From contig UQNE01000004.1 of assembly GCA_900542355.1 (NCBI GenBank), forward strand, positions 1 through 64,000: a stretch of DNA of 64,000 nt, in the 5' to 3' direction. The DNA is from an uncultured Bacteroidales bacterium. GTDB lineage: Bacteria; Bacteroidota; Bacteroidia; Bacteroidales; Paludibacteraceae. The position numbers and the translations under genes are program-made. Shown one piece after another: positions 42,951 through 53,400 of this stretch. The notes below the pieces were generated by a model. The model did not search any database and was not told the DNA's origin. It was given only the letters and a program-made list of their open reading frames with translations. Numbering within the stretch: the stretch's first letter is position 1; the number at the start of each line of letters is the position of its first letter.

Positions 42951-44174
42951 GTATAGGAATCCCAATAGCCACAGCGGTATCAAGTTTCCTTTTCCGGTCT
43001 CTAAGTTGCCTACGGCGCACGGGCGGATACTCTCTCTTTGCGGTACTTCGGCTTTTACATCGAAGTAGTACTTCCCATCTACGATAAACATCGCATTGCG
43101 CTCCGTAGCGTTCACCTTATGCCCGCCGTGCAGACTGCAATAGAAGCAGGTCTCGTACACATCTTGCATTGGCAGTTCGCGCGTAGCAATCATATAAGCA
43201 ATGTTGCTGTTCTGCATATACACTTTCGACGGCTTCATCGGGAACTGCTTGCCTTCCATATAGAGCAGGTTGAGCAGTCGTGCATCTTTTAGATACTTGA
43301 TGTAGTTCATCGTCGTTGCACGCGACAGGTCGATCTCGTCGGATATATTGCTGACATTCAGCGAACAAGGCGTCTCTTTGAGCATGATGTATAGCAGTCG
43401 CCGTAGTTTGGGTAGGCAGGCTACATCTATCTGCTTGATCATCAGCACATCTACCTCGAGCATCATATTCATCGTCTTGAGCAAGTCCTCTTCAAAGTTC
43501 TTGCGCTCCAAGTACGAGGGGTAGTAGCCATGCTCCAAATAGTCGTTGAAGTACTCCAACGGATGGACATGTTCGCATATCTCTCGTGCTATCGAGGCGT
43601 GGCTGTGCAGTATATCCTCCAGCGTATATGGCTTGAGAGTCAGCCCTGTTTGCAGGTTCAGATACTCTCTGAACGAGAACCCGCGCAGGTTGTACATCTT
43701 GACGATGTCTGCTATGTCTTTGTTGTCCTCTATGAGTCGCATCACGGGCGAGGCGGAGAAGACAATATGCAAGTCTTTATACTTCTCGTAGCATTTCTTC
43801 AGTTCGCGCGACCAGTTGGGGTACTTGAACATTTGGTCAAGCAGGAGCGTATGACCGCCCGCCTTCACAAACGCACCCGCAAACTCTACCAGCGAATGCT
43901 CCGTGAAATAGAAGTTGTTGAAGTTGATATACAAGCACGAGTGTCGCACTTCGTTCTTACGCCTCTTGGCATTCAAGTCCGGATACAGCGGCTTTTCCTT
44001 GCTCTCTATCTCTTTGGCACGAGCCAATAGAAAATCGGTCTTACCCACGCCGCGTCCGCCTTTGATGGCTATCAAACGGTCGTTCCAGTCAATCTCATCC
44101 ATCAGCAACCGACGGATGGGCATCTCCGAATGCTCCACCAGGTAGTCGTGTATGCGGAAAAAGGCTTCTAACAT
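42948..44174 (-). CDS. AAA ATPase with DUF4143-type C-terminus
   Basis: The protein has 408 residues. Walker A is KGGRGVGKTDFLL (about 38-50), a LHIVFSASPVMRLIED sensor strand follows, then a helical region and a winged helix (SNISDEIDLSRATTMNYIKYLKDARLL) as in AAA_14/DUF4143 proteins. The C-terminal nuclease-like part ends abruptly (LWLLGFLY) at a repeat-derived stop, and may be incomplete. Such ATPases are abundant in Bacteroidetes; function is not established. Confidence 0.82.
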   Translation of the reverse strand: MLEAFFRIHDYLVEHSEMPIRRLLMDEIDWNDRLIAIKGGRGVGKTDFLLARAKEIESKEKPLYPDLNAKRRKNEVRHSCLYINFNNFYFTEHSLVEFAGAFVKAGGHTLLLDQMFKYPNWSRELKKCYEKYKDLHIVFSASPVMRLIEDNKDIADIVKMYNLRGFSFREYLNLQTGLTLKPYTLEDILHSHASIAREICEHVHPLEYFNDYLEHGYYPSYLERKNFEEDLLKTMNMMLEVDVLMIKQIDVACLPKLRRLLYIMLKETPCSLNVSNISDEIDLSRATTMNYIKYLKDARLLNLLYMEGKQFPMKPSKVYMQNSNIAYMIATRELPMQDVYETCFYCSLHGGHKVNATERNAMFIVDGKYYFDVKAEVPQRESIRPCAVGNLETGKGNLIPLWLLGFLY

Positions 44175-44271
44175 AGTTCGTTCTATTCGCAGGTTATGGT
44201 CTTTTGGGTTTTAGAATGGCTCTCATACCCTTATGTGGGGCTTTTAGAAACCGCCATTCTATTTCACGCTG

Positions 44272-44279
44272 CAAAATTA
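44272..44279 (-). promoter_or_regulatory. Possible -7 element of the DUF4143 gene
   Basis: TAATTTTG on the minus strand. The nearest TTTG is only 12 bp away, so the match is partial. Confidence 0.4.
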
Positions 44280-44580
44280 CTATAAATAATCCAAATTTGC
44301 AATATCTACTTTGCATTTCCGTCAATTTTTCTACTTATTTTCCTTTCTTTACCTGCTGCACATTGTGCGCAATGAGAACCGGCTGCCGCATAGAGAGGAT
44401 AGTTGGCTTGGCAAGTCTGCTGTAGGGACACTTCGCGGGTGGAGTGTATGTGTGGAGTCGATTGGTTGATGGGTAGTTGAAATAGTTGATTGGTTGATGC
44501 GTTGATGGGTTGCCGGGTATAGTTTGAGTATGGTGGGGCGTGTTAAAAGATGTATAAAAGTGTTATAAATGTGGAGTTAT

Positions 44581-44646
44581 CTACCGTATATCTACCGTAT
44601 ATCTACCGTATATGTACCGTATATGTACCGTATATGTACCGTGTAT
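44581..44646. repeat. 11-bp tandem repeat (CTACCGTATAT)
   Basis: Six units: three begin with C and three with G; the last has GTGTAT. Confidence 0.9.
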
Positions 44647-44707
44647 AATCCGTCATAATCGGTACCAAGATGCGGAGTGTGTCGTCCTGAAAAAGAGCGC
44701 TTTGCTC

Positions 44708-44790
44708 AATGCGTAATTCAATGCATAACGAAGAATGCATAATGCACAATGAAGAATGCGTAATTCAATGCATAATGTAGAATGCATAAT
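44708..44790. repeat. ATTATGC heptamer array (family A), copy 7, inverted
   Basis: Units such as GCATAAT, GCACAAT, GAAGAAT and GCGTAAT in tandem over about 80 bp. Confidence 0.75.
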
Positions 44791-44821
44791 GGGGTGTAAA
44801 ATTACAAAAATGTGTGTAGAT

Positions 44822-44853
44822 ATTGCGTATAAGCGATTTTTTTAGTAACTTTG
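44822..44853 (+). promoter_or_regulatory. Probable promoter of the first T9SS cargo gene
   Basis: ATTG (44822-44825, one change from TTTG), a 20-bp spacer and TAACTTTG (44846-44853). Confidence 0.65.
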
Positions 44854-45186
44854 CAGCGTATTTTTAAGGTGCGGGAGTATGCTGTTTTGCGAGGTGTGGC
44901 GTTCTGCTACATTGATTGCGGGTGTATGGCTCGTAGGTAATTATCTGTAAGTAAAGGCATTAGGATGAATATACGCTCTTGTTATAGTAGGATGAATATA
45001 CGCTCCTTAGGCAGTTCTTTGGGGCGTACAATATGCTCTTTGGTGTGCTCTTGGGGGAATGCTCTCGGGGGGGGGCTTGTAGCGGGTAGAGACTATTTGC
45101 GCCATAGTGTGGTGGTATGTCATAGTGTGGTGTTATGTTATGGTGTGGTTGTGTGTTATCGCGCGGTGGTGCTTCATTGTGCGGGA

Positions 45187-48100
45187 ATGTATCGTCGTAT
45201 GGCGGTATGTCGTATGGCGGTGTATCGTTGGGCGATGTGCGTGGGGTTGTTGCTGTGTGGAGCGATGGCGGGATATAGTCAGACTTATGAGAGCCTGCCC
45301 TACGAGTTTGGTTTTGAGGACGATGAGGCAGCGGAGTTGGCTAAATGGACACTAAACCCCGGTATGGGGGTGTATGATACAGACTCGCTGATTGATAGTT
45401 GGTGCGTAGGTGAGGCATTGCATAGCAGTGGTGATAAGGGGTTGTATATGTCGAACACAGGCGGTTTGACCTCGGATTGTGGTAAGCGGTATGTATTCAT
45501 CAATCAGTTGACGGGTGCCGTGGAACTGGTGATAGGTAACCCGAAGTATGTGCAGTTCGCGTATCGTGATTTTGTGTTGCCGACGGGGAAATACTATGTG
45601 GGGTTTGACTATATCAGTCCGAATATGCAGTTGGCAGCGGGGTATGTTACTTTTATCCAGCCTCCGACGGCACAGTCGAACAAAGTAACCTTGCAGCGCG
45701 GAACGGACGCATTGCCGGCAGTGAATACGGTGATAGGTCCGAATAGTGGAGTGGAGACTTGGACGACAGCCAACTTTACGCTCAATGTAACGCAGCCGTC
45801 GAATGGGGAGGTGAGGTATGTACGCTTATGGTTTGCGTGGATTAACTCGGAGGAAGACTCGGTGCAGACCGGTATCAGCGGTGCGATAGACAACATACAG
45901 ATAGTAGAGAACCGATACCCGATACCGACGGACTTTGTGGGCGTGGTAGAGAACTGCGACCATGTGGTGTTCAGTTGGAGCCCCGTGGCTACGAGATACC
46001 AGTTCCAATACCGCCGCATAGGGGATAAGGTATGGAAGAACCGTTGGGTGAACAACAGCAATACCTATACGCTGCAGAATATGAAGGAAGGCAGTTATGA
46101 CTTCCGTGTGCGGAGTATGGATATACAGACCGATGCGCAAGGGCGTGCAGATACGATATACAGCCCCTATGCTTACATCAGCAACTTCAATGTGTTCTGC
46201 CCCGAGTTGCACTGTATCAACTATTCTAACCTAACCGATACGACCCTGGCTCGCTGCACCTACGGTACGACGAGTGTGGACGGCTATGAGGCGAACAAAG
46301 ACAAGGCGTTTGAGCGTAAGGGGGTAGTGGACCAAGGTCCGAACTCGATACTCTCTCGCCATACGGTGATATGGGACACGCTGGCAACCGACCCTCGCAC
46401 GAACGGGCTGTTGCGTATGGTACCGCGGGGCGAGACCTCGAGTGTACGCTTGGGTAACTGGGCTTCGGACAATGGTACGGAGGCGATTACTTACCCCTAC
46501 TATGTGGACGACAACAGTTCGATTTTGCTGCTGCGATATGCTATTGTATTGGAAGACCCCGACGGACATAAAGAAGATGAGATGCCACGGTTTGTATTGG
46601 AGGTGCATGATGAGAACGGCGACCTGGTGGACGCTTCGTGCGGACGAGTGGATCTAAACCCGCTCAGTCCTGACGGCGGTTGGAAGACCATCAAAAAACG
46701 CGGCTTGGGCGAGACGGATATTGTCTATAAAGACTGGACTACGATAGGTTTGAACCTAAGTGCTTATACGGGGCGCACCTTGCAGATAAGTGTGGCTACC
46801 TATGACTGCTTCCTCTCGGCGCACTACGGGTATGCTTATTTCACGATGGATTGTGAGTCAGCCAACATCAAGAATACCGGTTGCGGCAAGGATGTGATGG
46901 AGGTGGTAGCACCCGACGGTTTCAACTACGAATGGCGCACCGATGACGGGACAGTGCGCTCCACCGAACGCACGGTAGATATTCGCTCTACCGACCCGAC
47001 CAACTGGACTTGCCGACTATCCTCAAAAGAGAATCCGGGGTGTTGGTTTGAGTTGTCGATTAACACGATGGCTCGTTGGCCACAGGCGGAGTTCTCGATA
47101 GAATATACACCGCAGAACTGCGAGAACCGCTACACTATCAAGAACAGCAGTTATGTATGGGTAAGCGAGGACGGCAAGCGTATCGAGTATAGAGATGAGA
47201 GTTGTGAGGACTACGAATGGGAGTTCAGTACCGGTGAGCAGGACTATACCACCGACCCGAACCCCGGGTATGTTATCTTCCCCTCGGAGGGGGGTAAGCA
47301 CTGGGTACACTTGGTAGCAAAGAACGGTATCGGCGAAGGGGCTTGTATGTCGGATACGACGATAGAGGTGATGGTGCCTCGTGTAGGCGATACTATGGAG
47401 CGGGTGGATACCGCGATATGCGAGGGCAGTTGGTTGGACTGGCACGGCACACGCTACACCGAGGCAGGGCAATACACCTTCCAAGGCGGAGACCCCGTAA
47501 CAGGTTGCTATGCCAACGATACACTGAGCCTGACTATTCACCCGCAAGACCTGACCGAACTGCCTGATACGACGGTATGCTATGGCGATACAGTGTGGCT
47601 CGACAGCCTTTGGTGTGATGTATCGAGGACGCTCAGATTGGTAGTGCCTAACCGATACGGGTGCGATAGTACGGTGATGCGCAAAGTAACCGTGTTGCCC
47701 GAGTTGATGCCTATCGTAGAGGCACAAGAGGCGGACAGCGCACATCGGTATGGTTATATCCATGTTACTATCTCGGACTATTCTAATGTGTCGCGGTTTA
47801 CTATCAACGATACGGAGTATAGCGAGTCGGTAGAGTTGGACAGCCTGCGCGGCGGAATATACCATTTGACTTTCTACAACGATTTCGGTTGCTCGATGAG
47901 CCAGGAGATAAAGATGTGCCGGTACTTGATTTTCCAGAGTTGGAACGATGTTATCTCGCTGATGAATGCGAACTACGAGGGTGGTGGTGTGTTTGCCGCT
48001 TACCAATGGTATGAGAACGATGAGCCGATAGCAGGTGCCAACAAGTCGTACTACTATAAGCCGGGCGGTTTTGTATCGGAAGATGATTACTACACCTGCT

Positions 48101-48396
48101 TGGTAACATTGCCCGACGGTGCGCAGGAGATGAGTTGTATCTTTGTGCCGACTATCACCCACGAAGGACAGAGTACGACGGTTACGCCTAACTACATACA
48201 AAGCGGACAGAGTGTGAATATCACGGTGCCTGAGAAAGCCATGGTACGATACTACAATGCGCTTGGGCAACCGATACTGAACCGACAGATAGAGGCAGGG
48301 AGCAACATGGTGCAGTTGTCGGCAGATAGAGGCGTGTATGTATTGATAGTATCGCTGCCCGAGGGCGACCGCGCTTTCCGAATAGTAGTGGAATAA
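45187..48396 (+). CDS. T9SS cargo protein with fibronectin and PKD-like modules
   Basis: The frame opens at 44965, but its first 74 codons translate a repetitive tract. I place the start at ATG 45187, which gives the signal peptide MYRRMAVCRMAVYRWAMCVG...GYSQ; the protein has about 1069 residues. A jelly-roll-like region (to about 230) is followed by a fibronectin-type segment (VVENCDHVVFSWSPVATRYQFQYR), a further beta domain shared with the 50.4-kb gene (SVRLGNW...YAIVLEDPDGHKEDE), and PKD/SprB-like repeats. The end (MVRYYNALGQPILNRQIEAG...GVYVLIVSLPEG) is a type A T9SS sorting domain. It should be exported and attached to the surface. Confidence 0.82.
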   Translation: MYRRMAVCRMAVYRWAMCVGLLLCGAMAGYSQTYESLPYEFGFEDDEAAELAKWTLNPGMGVYDTDSLIDSWCVGEALHSSGDKGLYMSNTGGLTSDCGKRYVFINQLTGAVELVIGNPKYVQFAYRDFVLPTGKYYVGFDYISPNMQLAAGYVTFIQPPTAQSNKVTLQRGTDALPAVNTVIGPNSGVETWTTANFTLNVTQPSNGEVRYVRLWFAWINSEEDSVQTGISGAIDNIQIVENRYPIPTDFVGVVENCDHVVFSWSPVATRYQFQYRRIGDKVWKNRWVNNSNTYTLQNMKEGSYDFRVRSMDIQTDAQGRADTIYSPYAYISNFNVFCPELHCINYSNLTDTTLARCTYGTTSVDGYEANKDKAFERKGVVDQGPNSILSRHTVIWDTLATDPRTNGLLRMVPRGETSSVRLGNWASDNGTEAITYPYYVDDNSSILLLRYAIVLEDPDGHKEDEMPRFVLEVHDENGDLVDASCGRVDLNPLSPDGGWKTIKKRGLGETDIVYKDWTTIGLNLSAYTGRTLQISVATYDCFLSAHYGYAYFTMDCESANIKNTGCGKDVMEVVAPDGFNYEWRTDDGTVRSTERTVDIRSTDPTNWTCRLSSKENPGCWFELSINTMARWPQAEFSIEYTPQNCENRYTIKNSSYVWVSEDGKRIEYRDESCEDYEWEFSTGEQDYTTDPNPGYVIFPSEGGKHWVHLVAKNGIGEGACMSDTTIEVMVPRVGDTMERVDTAICEGSWLDWHGTRYTEAGQYTFQGGDPVTGCYANDTLSLTIHPQDLTELPDTTVCYGDTVWLDSLWCDVSRTLRLVVPNRYGCDSTVMRKVTVLPELMPIVEAQEADSAHRYGYIHVTISDYSNVSRFTINDTEYSESVELDSLRGGIYHLTFYNDFGCSMSQEIKMCRYLIFQSWNDVISLMNANYEGGGVFAAYQWYENDEPIAGANKSYYYKPGGFVSEDDYYTCLVTLPDGAQEMSCIFVPTITHEGQSTTVTPNYIQSGQSVNITVPEKAMVRYYNALGQPILNRQIEAGSNMVQLSADRGVYVLIVSLPEGDRAFRIVVE

Positions 48397-48522
48397 AGAT
48401 AAGCGGGTAGATAGATGGGACAGATAGGAAATCAACTAATTGGTAGAGAAAAAAGCAGTGTATTTGCGGGCTGATGGGAACAGACTAAGAATAGGACTGC
48501 GTGATATATACAATAAGGAGTA

Positions 48523-50421
48523 ATGAGACGAAACCTATATATATTGGTGTTAGCATTGGTGTTGCCTGTTTGGTTGCAGGCTGCGCCCCCTGCACGCAAC
48601 AACAGCAAGAATAGCAAAAGCAAAGCCAAGACAACGAAGATACAAGATTTACATTTTGTATCGATGTGGGGCGGAGTAGGCTATTCGGGCTTGGTGAACA
48701 ACTATTCTGCCGGCAGTTTCGATGCAGGCTTAGGCAAGACAGGCAGTTTCGATTCGCGTTTTATAGGCGGCGGAGGCGGACTGATAGGTGTGGGGTATGA
48801 GTTGCACCACGGTCAGTTTATGTTCTCGGTAGGTCCGGAGTTGCGCTTGTTCTCATCGGAAGACCGCATGGGGTTGTCGCCTTTTCAAGTAGGGCGCAGT
48901 GATTATGCGACGATGACGCAGAACTACTCGTTGCAGCGTTTTCGTGAGACGCAGACGGTAGGGCAACTGATGGTACCGATACTGTTTGGTGGTGATTTTG
49001 ACCGATACTATTTTATGGCGGGTGTGAAAGTGGGGTACACCTTGTTTGGTACTTGGCGTCAGCGCGGCACCTTGGTTACTTCGGTGAGCGAGCAGCGCGG
49101 ATTGGAGGACTGGATAGATATACCGCCGCATAACCTCTATACTGAGGCATTGGCAGACCACCCGCTATATGAAGGAACAGCCAAAGGCAAGAATAGTTGG
49201 GGATTGGATGTAGCCTTGTCGGGCGAGTTTGGTGTGAACCTCAACGAGTTCTTCCCCTCTGATTGGCAGACAGCCAACGAGGACAGCAGACACCCTTGGC
49301 ATACACGCTTAGGAGTGTTTATCGACTATGGTATGCCGATGCTCTCTGCCAAGACAGGAGAGGGAGTGAGCCTTGCAACAGTGGACGGTATGTATGAATC
49401 GGATGCTCAGCCTGCGATGATGCATACCCAATCGCTTCACCAATCGACTTTTGCTGACAGCCGATTGAGTTCGCTCTTGGTCGGCGTGAAACTGACGGCA
49501 CTATGGCAGGTGAATAAACCGCGTGTGCCTAATCCGCGAATCGTGTTTGTAGTAACCGATACATTGGGTAATCCGACGAAGACGCAGGCGAGTGTAGAGG
49601 TATTCAATACCGCCAAGCCGAAGCAGAAAGCGAAGGTGCGCAATATGGGTAAGGGCAGTCAGGCAGCAGTGCGCTATGCTAAGTCCACTTATGCTATCGT
49701 AGCGCGTGCGGCGGGTTATCTGCCGAGCGATTATGCGGGTGATACACTGCGGCTTATCCATACGGCAGACTTAGACACGGTGCGATTTAGTTTGATAGCC
49801 GTACCACGCTTGGTATGCTATGTGCATGACTTGGAGACAGAGCACTTGATTAGCGCACAGATGCAGTTCAGCAGCCGACAATCAGAGGGGCATAACCGCT
49901 CGCTTACGAGTTCGGCTGAGGCTCCCGCCGTGGTAGGGTTGCACTATGGTGATAAGTTCGACTTGCACCTGTCTGCCAATGGTTATCACGATACCACTGC
50001 CGTAGTAGATTGCTTGACCGATACGGTGCATTATTACTTGCGACCGATACATATTATCCATCGCACATTGCTGCTCAAGCATATCTATTTTGCTACCGAT
50101 AAGGCAGACATCTTACCCATCTCTGAGCCGGAATTGGTGCGCCTGTATACCTTCTTGGACGAGAATCCGGAAGTGCGTATCCTGATAACGGGACATACCG
50201 ACTCACAGGGTTCGGATATGTATAACCAAGTGCTATCGGAGAAGCGTGCAGCGAGTGTAAAAGCCGAGATGGTAAAACGCGGTATTGCTGCTGACAGAAT
50301 GGAAACCAACGGTAAGGGCGAGAGTGAACCGATAGACACCAACGATACGGAAGAAGGGCGACAGAACAACCGTCGTGTACAAGTAACCGTACTGAGCGGT
50401 GCTAAAGATATAATAGAATGA
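48523..50421 (+). CDS. Outer-membrane barrel with OmpA peptidoglycan anchor
   Basis: The protein has 632 residues with a signal peptide (MRRNLYILVLALVLPVWLQA). A beta-barrel-like part (about 45-330) has GVGYELHHGQFMFSVGPELRLF and YYFMAGVKVGYTLFGTW. Two small beta modules follow (335-510), then an OmpA domain (515-625: HIYFATDKADIL...ILITGHTDSQGSDMYNQVLSEKRAASV...GKGESEP...NNRRVQV). It links outer membrane and cell wall, and may serve as an anchor or secretion partner for the neighbouring cargo proteins. Its stop overlaps the next ATG (ATGA). Confidence 0.85.
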   Translation: MRRNLYILVLALVLPVWLQAAPPARNNSKNSKSKAKTTKIQDLHFVSMWGGVGYSGLVNNYSAGSFDAGLGKTGSFDSRFIGGGGGLIGVGYELHHGQFMFSVGPELRLFSSEDRMGLSPFQVGRSDYATMTQNYSLQRFRETQTVGQLMVPILFGGDFDRYYFMAGVKVGYTLFGTWRQRGTLVTSVSEQRGLEDWIDIPPHNLYTEALADHPLYEGTAKGKNSWGLDVALSGEFGVNLNEFFPSDWQTANEDSRHPWHTRLGVFIDYGMPMLSAKTGEGVSLATVDGMYESDAQPAMMHTQSLHQSTFADSRLSSLLVGVKLTALWQVNKPRVPNPRIVFVVTDTLGNPTKTQASVEVFNTAKPKQKAKVRNMGKGSQAAVRYAKSTYAIVARAAGYLPSDYAGDTLRLIHTADLDTVRFSLIAVPRLVCYVHDLETEHLISAQMQFSSRQSEGHNRSLTSSAEAPAVVGLHYGDKFDLHLSANGYHDTTAVVDCLTDTVHYYLRPIHIIHRTLLLKHIYFATDKADILPISEPELVRLYTFLDENPEVRILITGHTDSQGSDMYNQVLSEKRAASVKAEMVKRGIAADRMETNGKGESEPIDTNDTEEGRQNNRRVQVTVLSGAKDIIE

Positions 50422-53400
50422 TTGTGAGAAAGACAAATAGTACATATTATTGGTTTCTGTACCTGCTATCGGGTATGTGTCTGCTGTGCAGTACCTTGCC
50501 GATACAGGCACAGACGACTACTTACTTTTGCGATTTTGAGAATGCGCAGGAGCGTAGCCAATGGACACTCAATGCGGGTCCGCAAGGCAGCCGATGTGAT
50601 AACCAATGGTATATAGATCAGATAGGTGATTTTAGTCCGAACGGACAGAACGGATTGTATATCTCTTCTGATGGTGGTAAGAACTCGGTATATAGCACGG
50701 CTACTCAGTCGGCCGTAGTGGCTTATCGTGAGTTGAGCCTGCAACAGGGCAGTTATTTCTTGGACTTCGATTGGCGTGCTTTGGGGTTGCAGAATGCGTC
50801 GATAGTAGTGTTTTGGGTTCCGCAGAATGTAGCCACCAATTCTAATCCGAACGGAGGATACAGTAGTCGTACTTTGGAACAATACCGATTAGGTGGAGAT
50901 ACGGTGCTGTATGGCAGTATCACATGGCAGTCGATACGCATGAGCATCAATATCACCGCTGACAATGCCAACGGCAAACTGGTGTTTATCTGGAGTTGCG
51001 CAAAGAATGGTGTGAGTCCGAACTTGCCTGCCGGTTGTATAGATAACATCAGCATTATTCCGTATAATTCGGATAACGAGTGTGAAGCCCCTGCACTGCC
51101 TATTACCTACGATAAGAGTACTGCCGTTCTCTCGTGGAAAGGGCAAGGGGGAATGTACCAAGTGCGTGATTATAATATGGAGAACGGGCGTGTGGTGCTT
51201 TATGACTCGATAGGGCAGAACAGTGTACAACTCAAGACTTTCACAGAGGGGTATCATGTCTTTTCGGTGCGCACTATATGCGGTGAAAATAGTTTCTCCG
51301 AGTGGAAATCGATAGCCGATTTTATTTGGATACCGGGTAACAGGTGTATCGACTATCTGGATTTGGCGGCTGCCAAGTGCTACTATGGTACATTTGAAAA
51401 ACCTTATGAGAATGTAGGTGTGGTGGATAAAGGCTATGCCAACCAAGAATCGAGGCACACCTTGCACTATGTAAAGGGCGAAACCGATATCCGTACCCAT
51501 AACCAATTATCCACTATTCCGGAAGGGGAGATTGCTTCGGTGCGTTTGGGTAACTGGAAGAACGGTGCAGAAGCAGAGGCAATAGAGTATCAGTACACCG
51601 TGCAGGCCGGTCAGAGCGATATAATGGAGTTGAAATATGCCATTGTAATGGAGAAGCCCGGGCATTCGCGTGAGGAGAACCCGCATTTCCTATTGGATAT
51701 ATTAGACGCTAACGGCAGACAGATAGGTCAGACGATGCAGAGTTGCTTTAAGGCAGATTTTGCGGCATCTACTCGTGAGGACTTAGCGGGTTGGGAAGAA
51801 TGGATGCCCGACTTGGGTGCTCCCTACAACGATACGATAGTATGGAAACCATGGACCACTCTGCCTATCTCGCTTCGTAACTATGTAGGTCAGACGCTGA
51901 CTATCCGTTTCACCACGAAAGACTGCCAACCTGCGGGACACTGGGCTTATGCCTATTTTACTATCGGATGCCGCAGCGGTGATTTGGAAGGTATTGCTTG
52001 TGGTGATTTTGATACTGACCACTTCAATGCGCCCGAGGGCTTTAACTACAACTGGTATGAAGCCAAAGACCCTAAGCAGACCCCTATCGGAACAGACCCT
52101 TCGCACCTGCCTTATGTGGACGGCAATGTAATGCATATCGATAAGCAGGACACTTGCGTCTATGTAGTGGAGGTAATATCGAAGATGGGGGACGGTTGCT
52201 CGTATTCACTGGTGGCTAACCCTAACCCGCGTTTCCCGGTAGCAGAGGCAACAGGCAAGGAGCGCGTGGAGAACTGTACGAACTATGTAGATTTTACCAA
52301 CGCTTCGCATATCTATTTCATCAACCGAAAGGACGGTTCGCAAACCGAGTCGAAAGAACCTGTAGAGGATGTGATATGGGATTTCGGGGACGGCTATCCG
52401 TTGTTGCACTCTACTGCCGCCACGCTTACGCATGAGTACCCCTCAACGGGTGGTACTTTCATAGCCAAGGCTATTGCTTCGATGAGCGACGGGGTATGCC
52501 AAGACACGGCATTTATCACACTGAAACTACCTGATTTGAGTGCAGGTACAGATACCTATATCGACCGATGTGTAGGGGAGAGTTATACCCTGCCGACAGG
52601 GGTAGTGGTAACGGAGGATACTACCTATATGTATGGTGAGAAGAACCAATACGGTTGTGATGCAGACAGCCGAATCATTGTAACCTTCCACAGCCAAAAG
52701 ACTGATACGGTCAATACGGCTATATGTGAGGGCGAGGCATATCCGTTCGAGGGACAGGACTATACTACGGAGGGGCAGTATATTGCTCGTTTGACTTCCG
52801 TTTCGGGTTGCGACAGCCTGCGCGTACTGAATCTGACCGTCTATCCGAAACTGGTGGTAGATATAGAAGATACATTGGCAGTATGTGCAGATGAGCCGTG
52901 GATAACTATTCCTTATATCCATCGTCAAGGGCGTTTGGCTGAAGTGGTAGTTCGCTTTGATACCATGGGTGTGGCTGCGGGTTTTGATACGGTTTATACC
53001 TTCTTACCCGACGAAGAGATTCGTATTGTAATGCCTGCCACCATCACTCCGCGCGACTATCATCTGACTCTCTCGTTCGGTTCGGAAGAATGTCCGTTGC
53101 CTCCTATTCAAGTGGTGGTTCGTATTCGGTATGCAGCCTCGGTGATAGAGCAGAAGAATGACCTTATTGCTTTGCTCAACGACCAATATAACGGCGGATT
53201 TATCTGGACGGAGTATCAGTGGTATTGCAACAATGTGCCTGTGGTAGGTGCAGAGACCTCGTATATGGTGGTAGGCGATGAGCATATAGGCGATGAGTTC
53301 TATTGTGTTCTGACGCGTGAGGACGGTACGATAATCTCTACTTGTCCGATTGTCTATATGGGGGGAACTACCGGTATTGACCTGACTACCGATTGGCATA

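Larger units (their letters stand above)
44280..45186. other. Repeat-rich region upstream of the surface-protein locus
   Basis: It includes TTGATGG-type imperfect repeats (about 44460-44515), an 11-bp array (44581-44646), a heptamer array (44708-44790), a probable promoter (44822-44853), a doubled AGGATGAATATACGCTC (44962-44978 and 44989-45005) and a GTGTGGTG-rich tract (45105-45180) that stays in frame with the next gene. Confidence 0.6.

Noticed and set aside
47023..48435. A 470-codon minus-strand frame opposite the first T9SS cargo gene
   Set aside because: The sense frame has a signal peptide and sorting domain; the antisense translation is low in structure and rich in His, Tyr and Arg.
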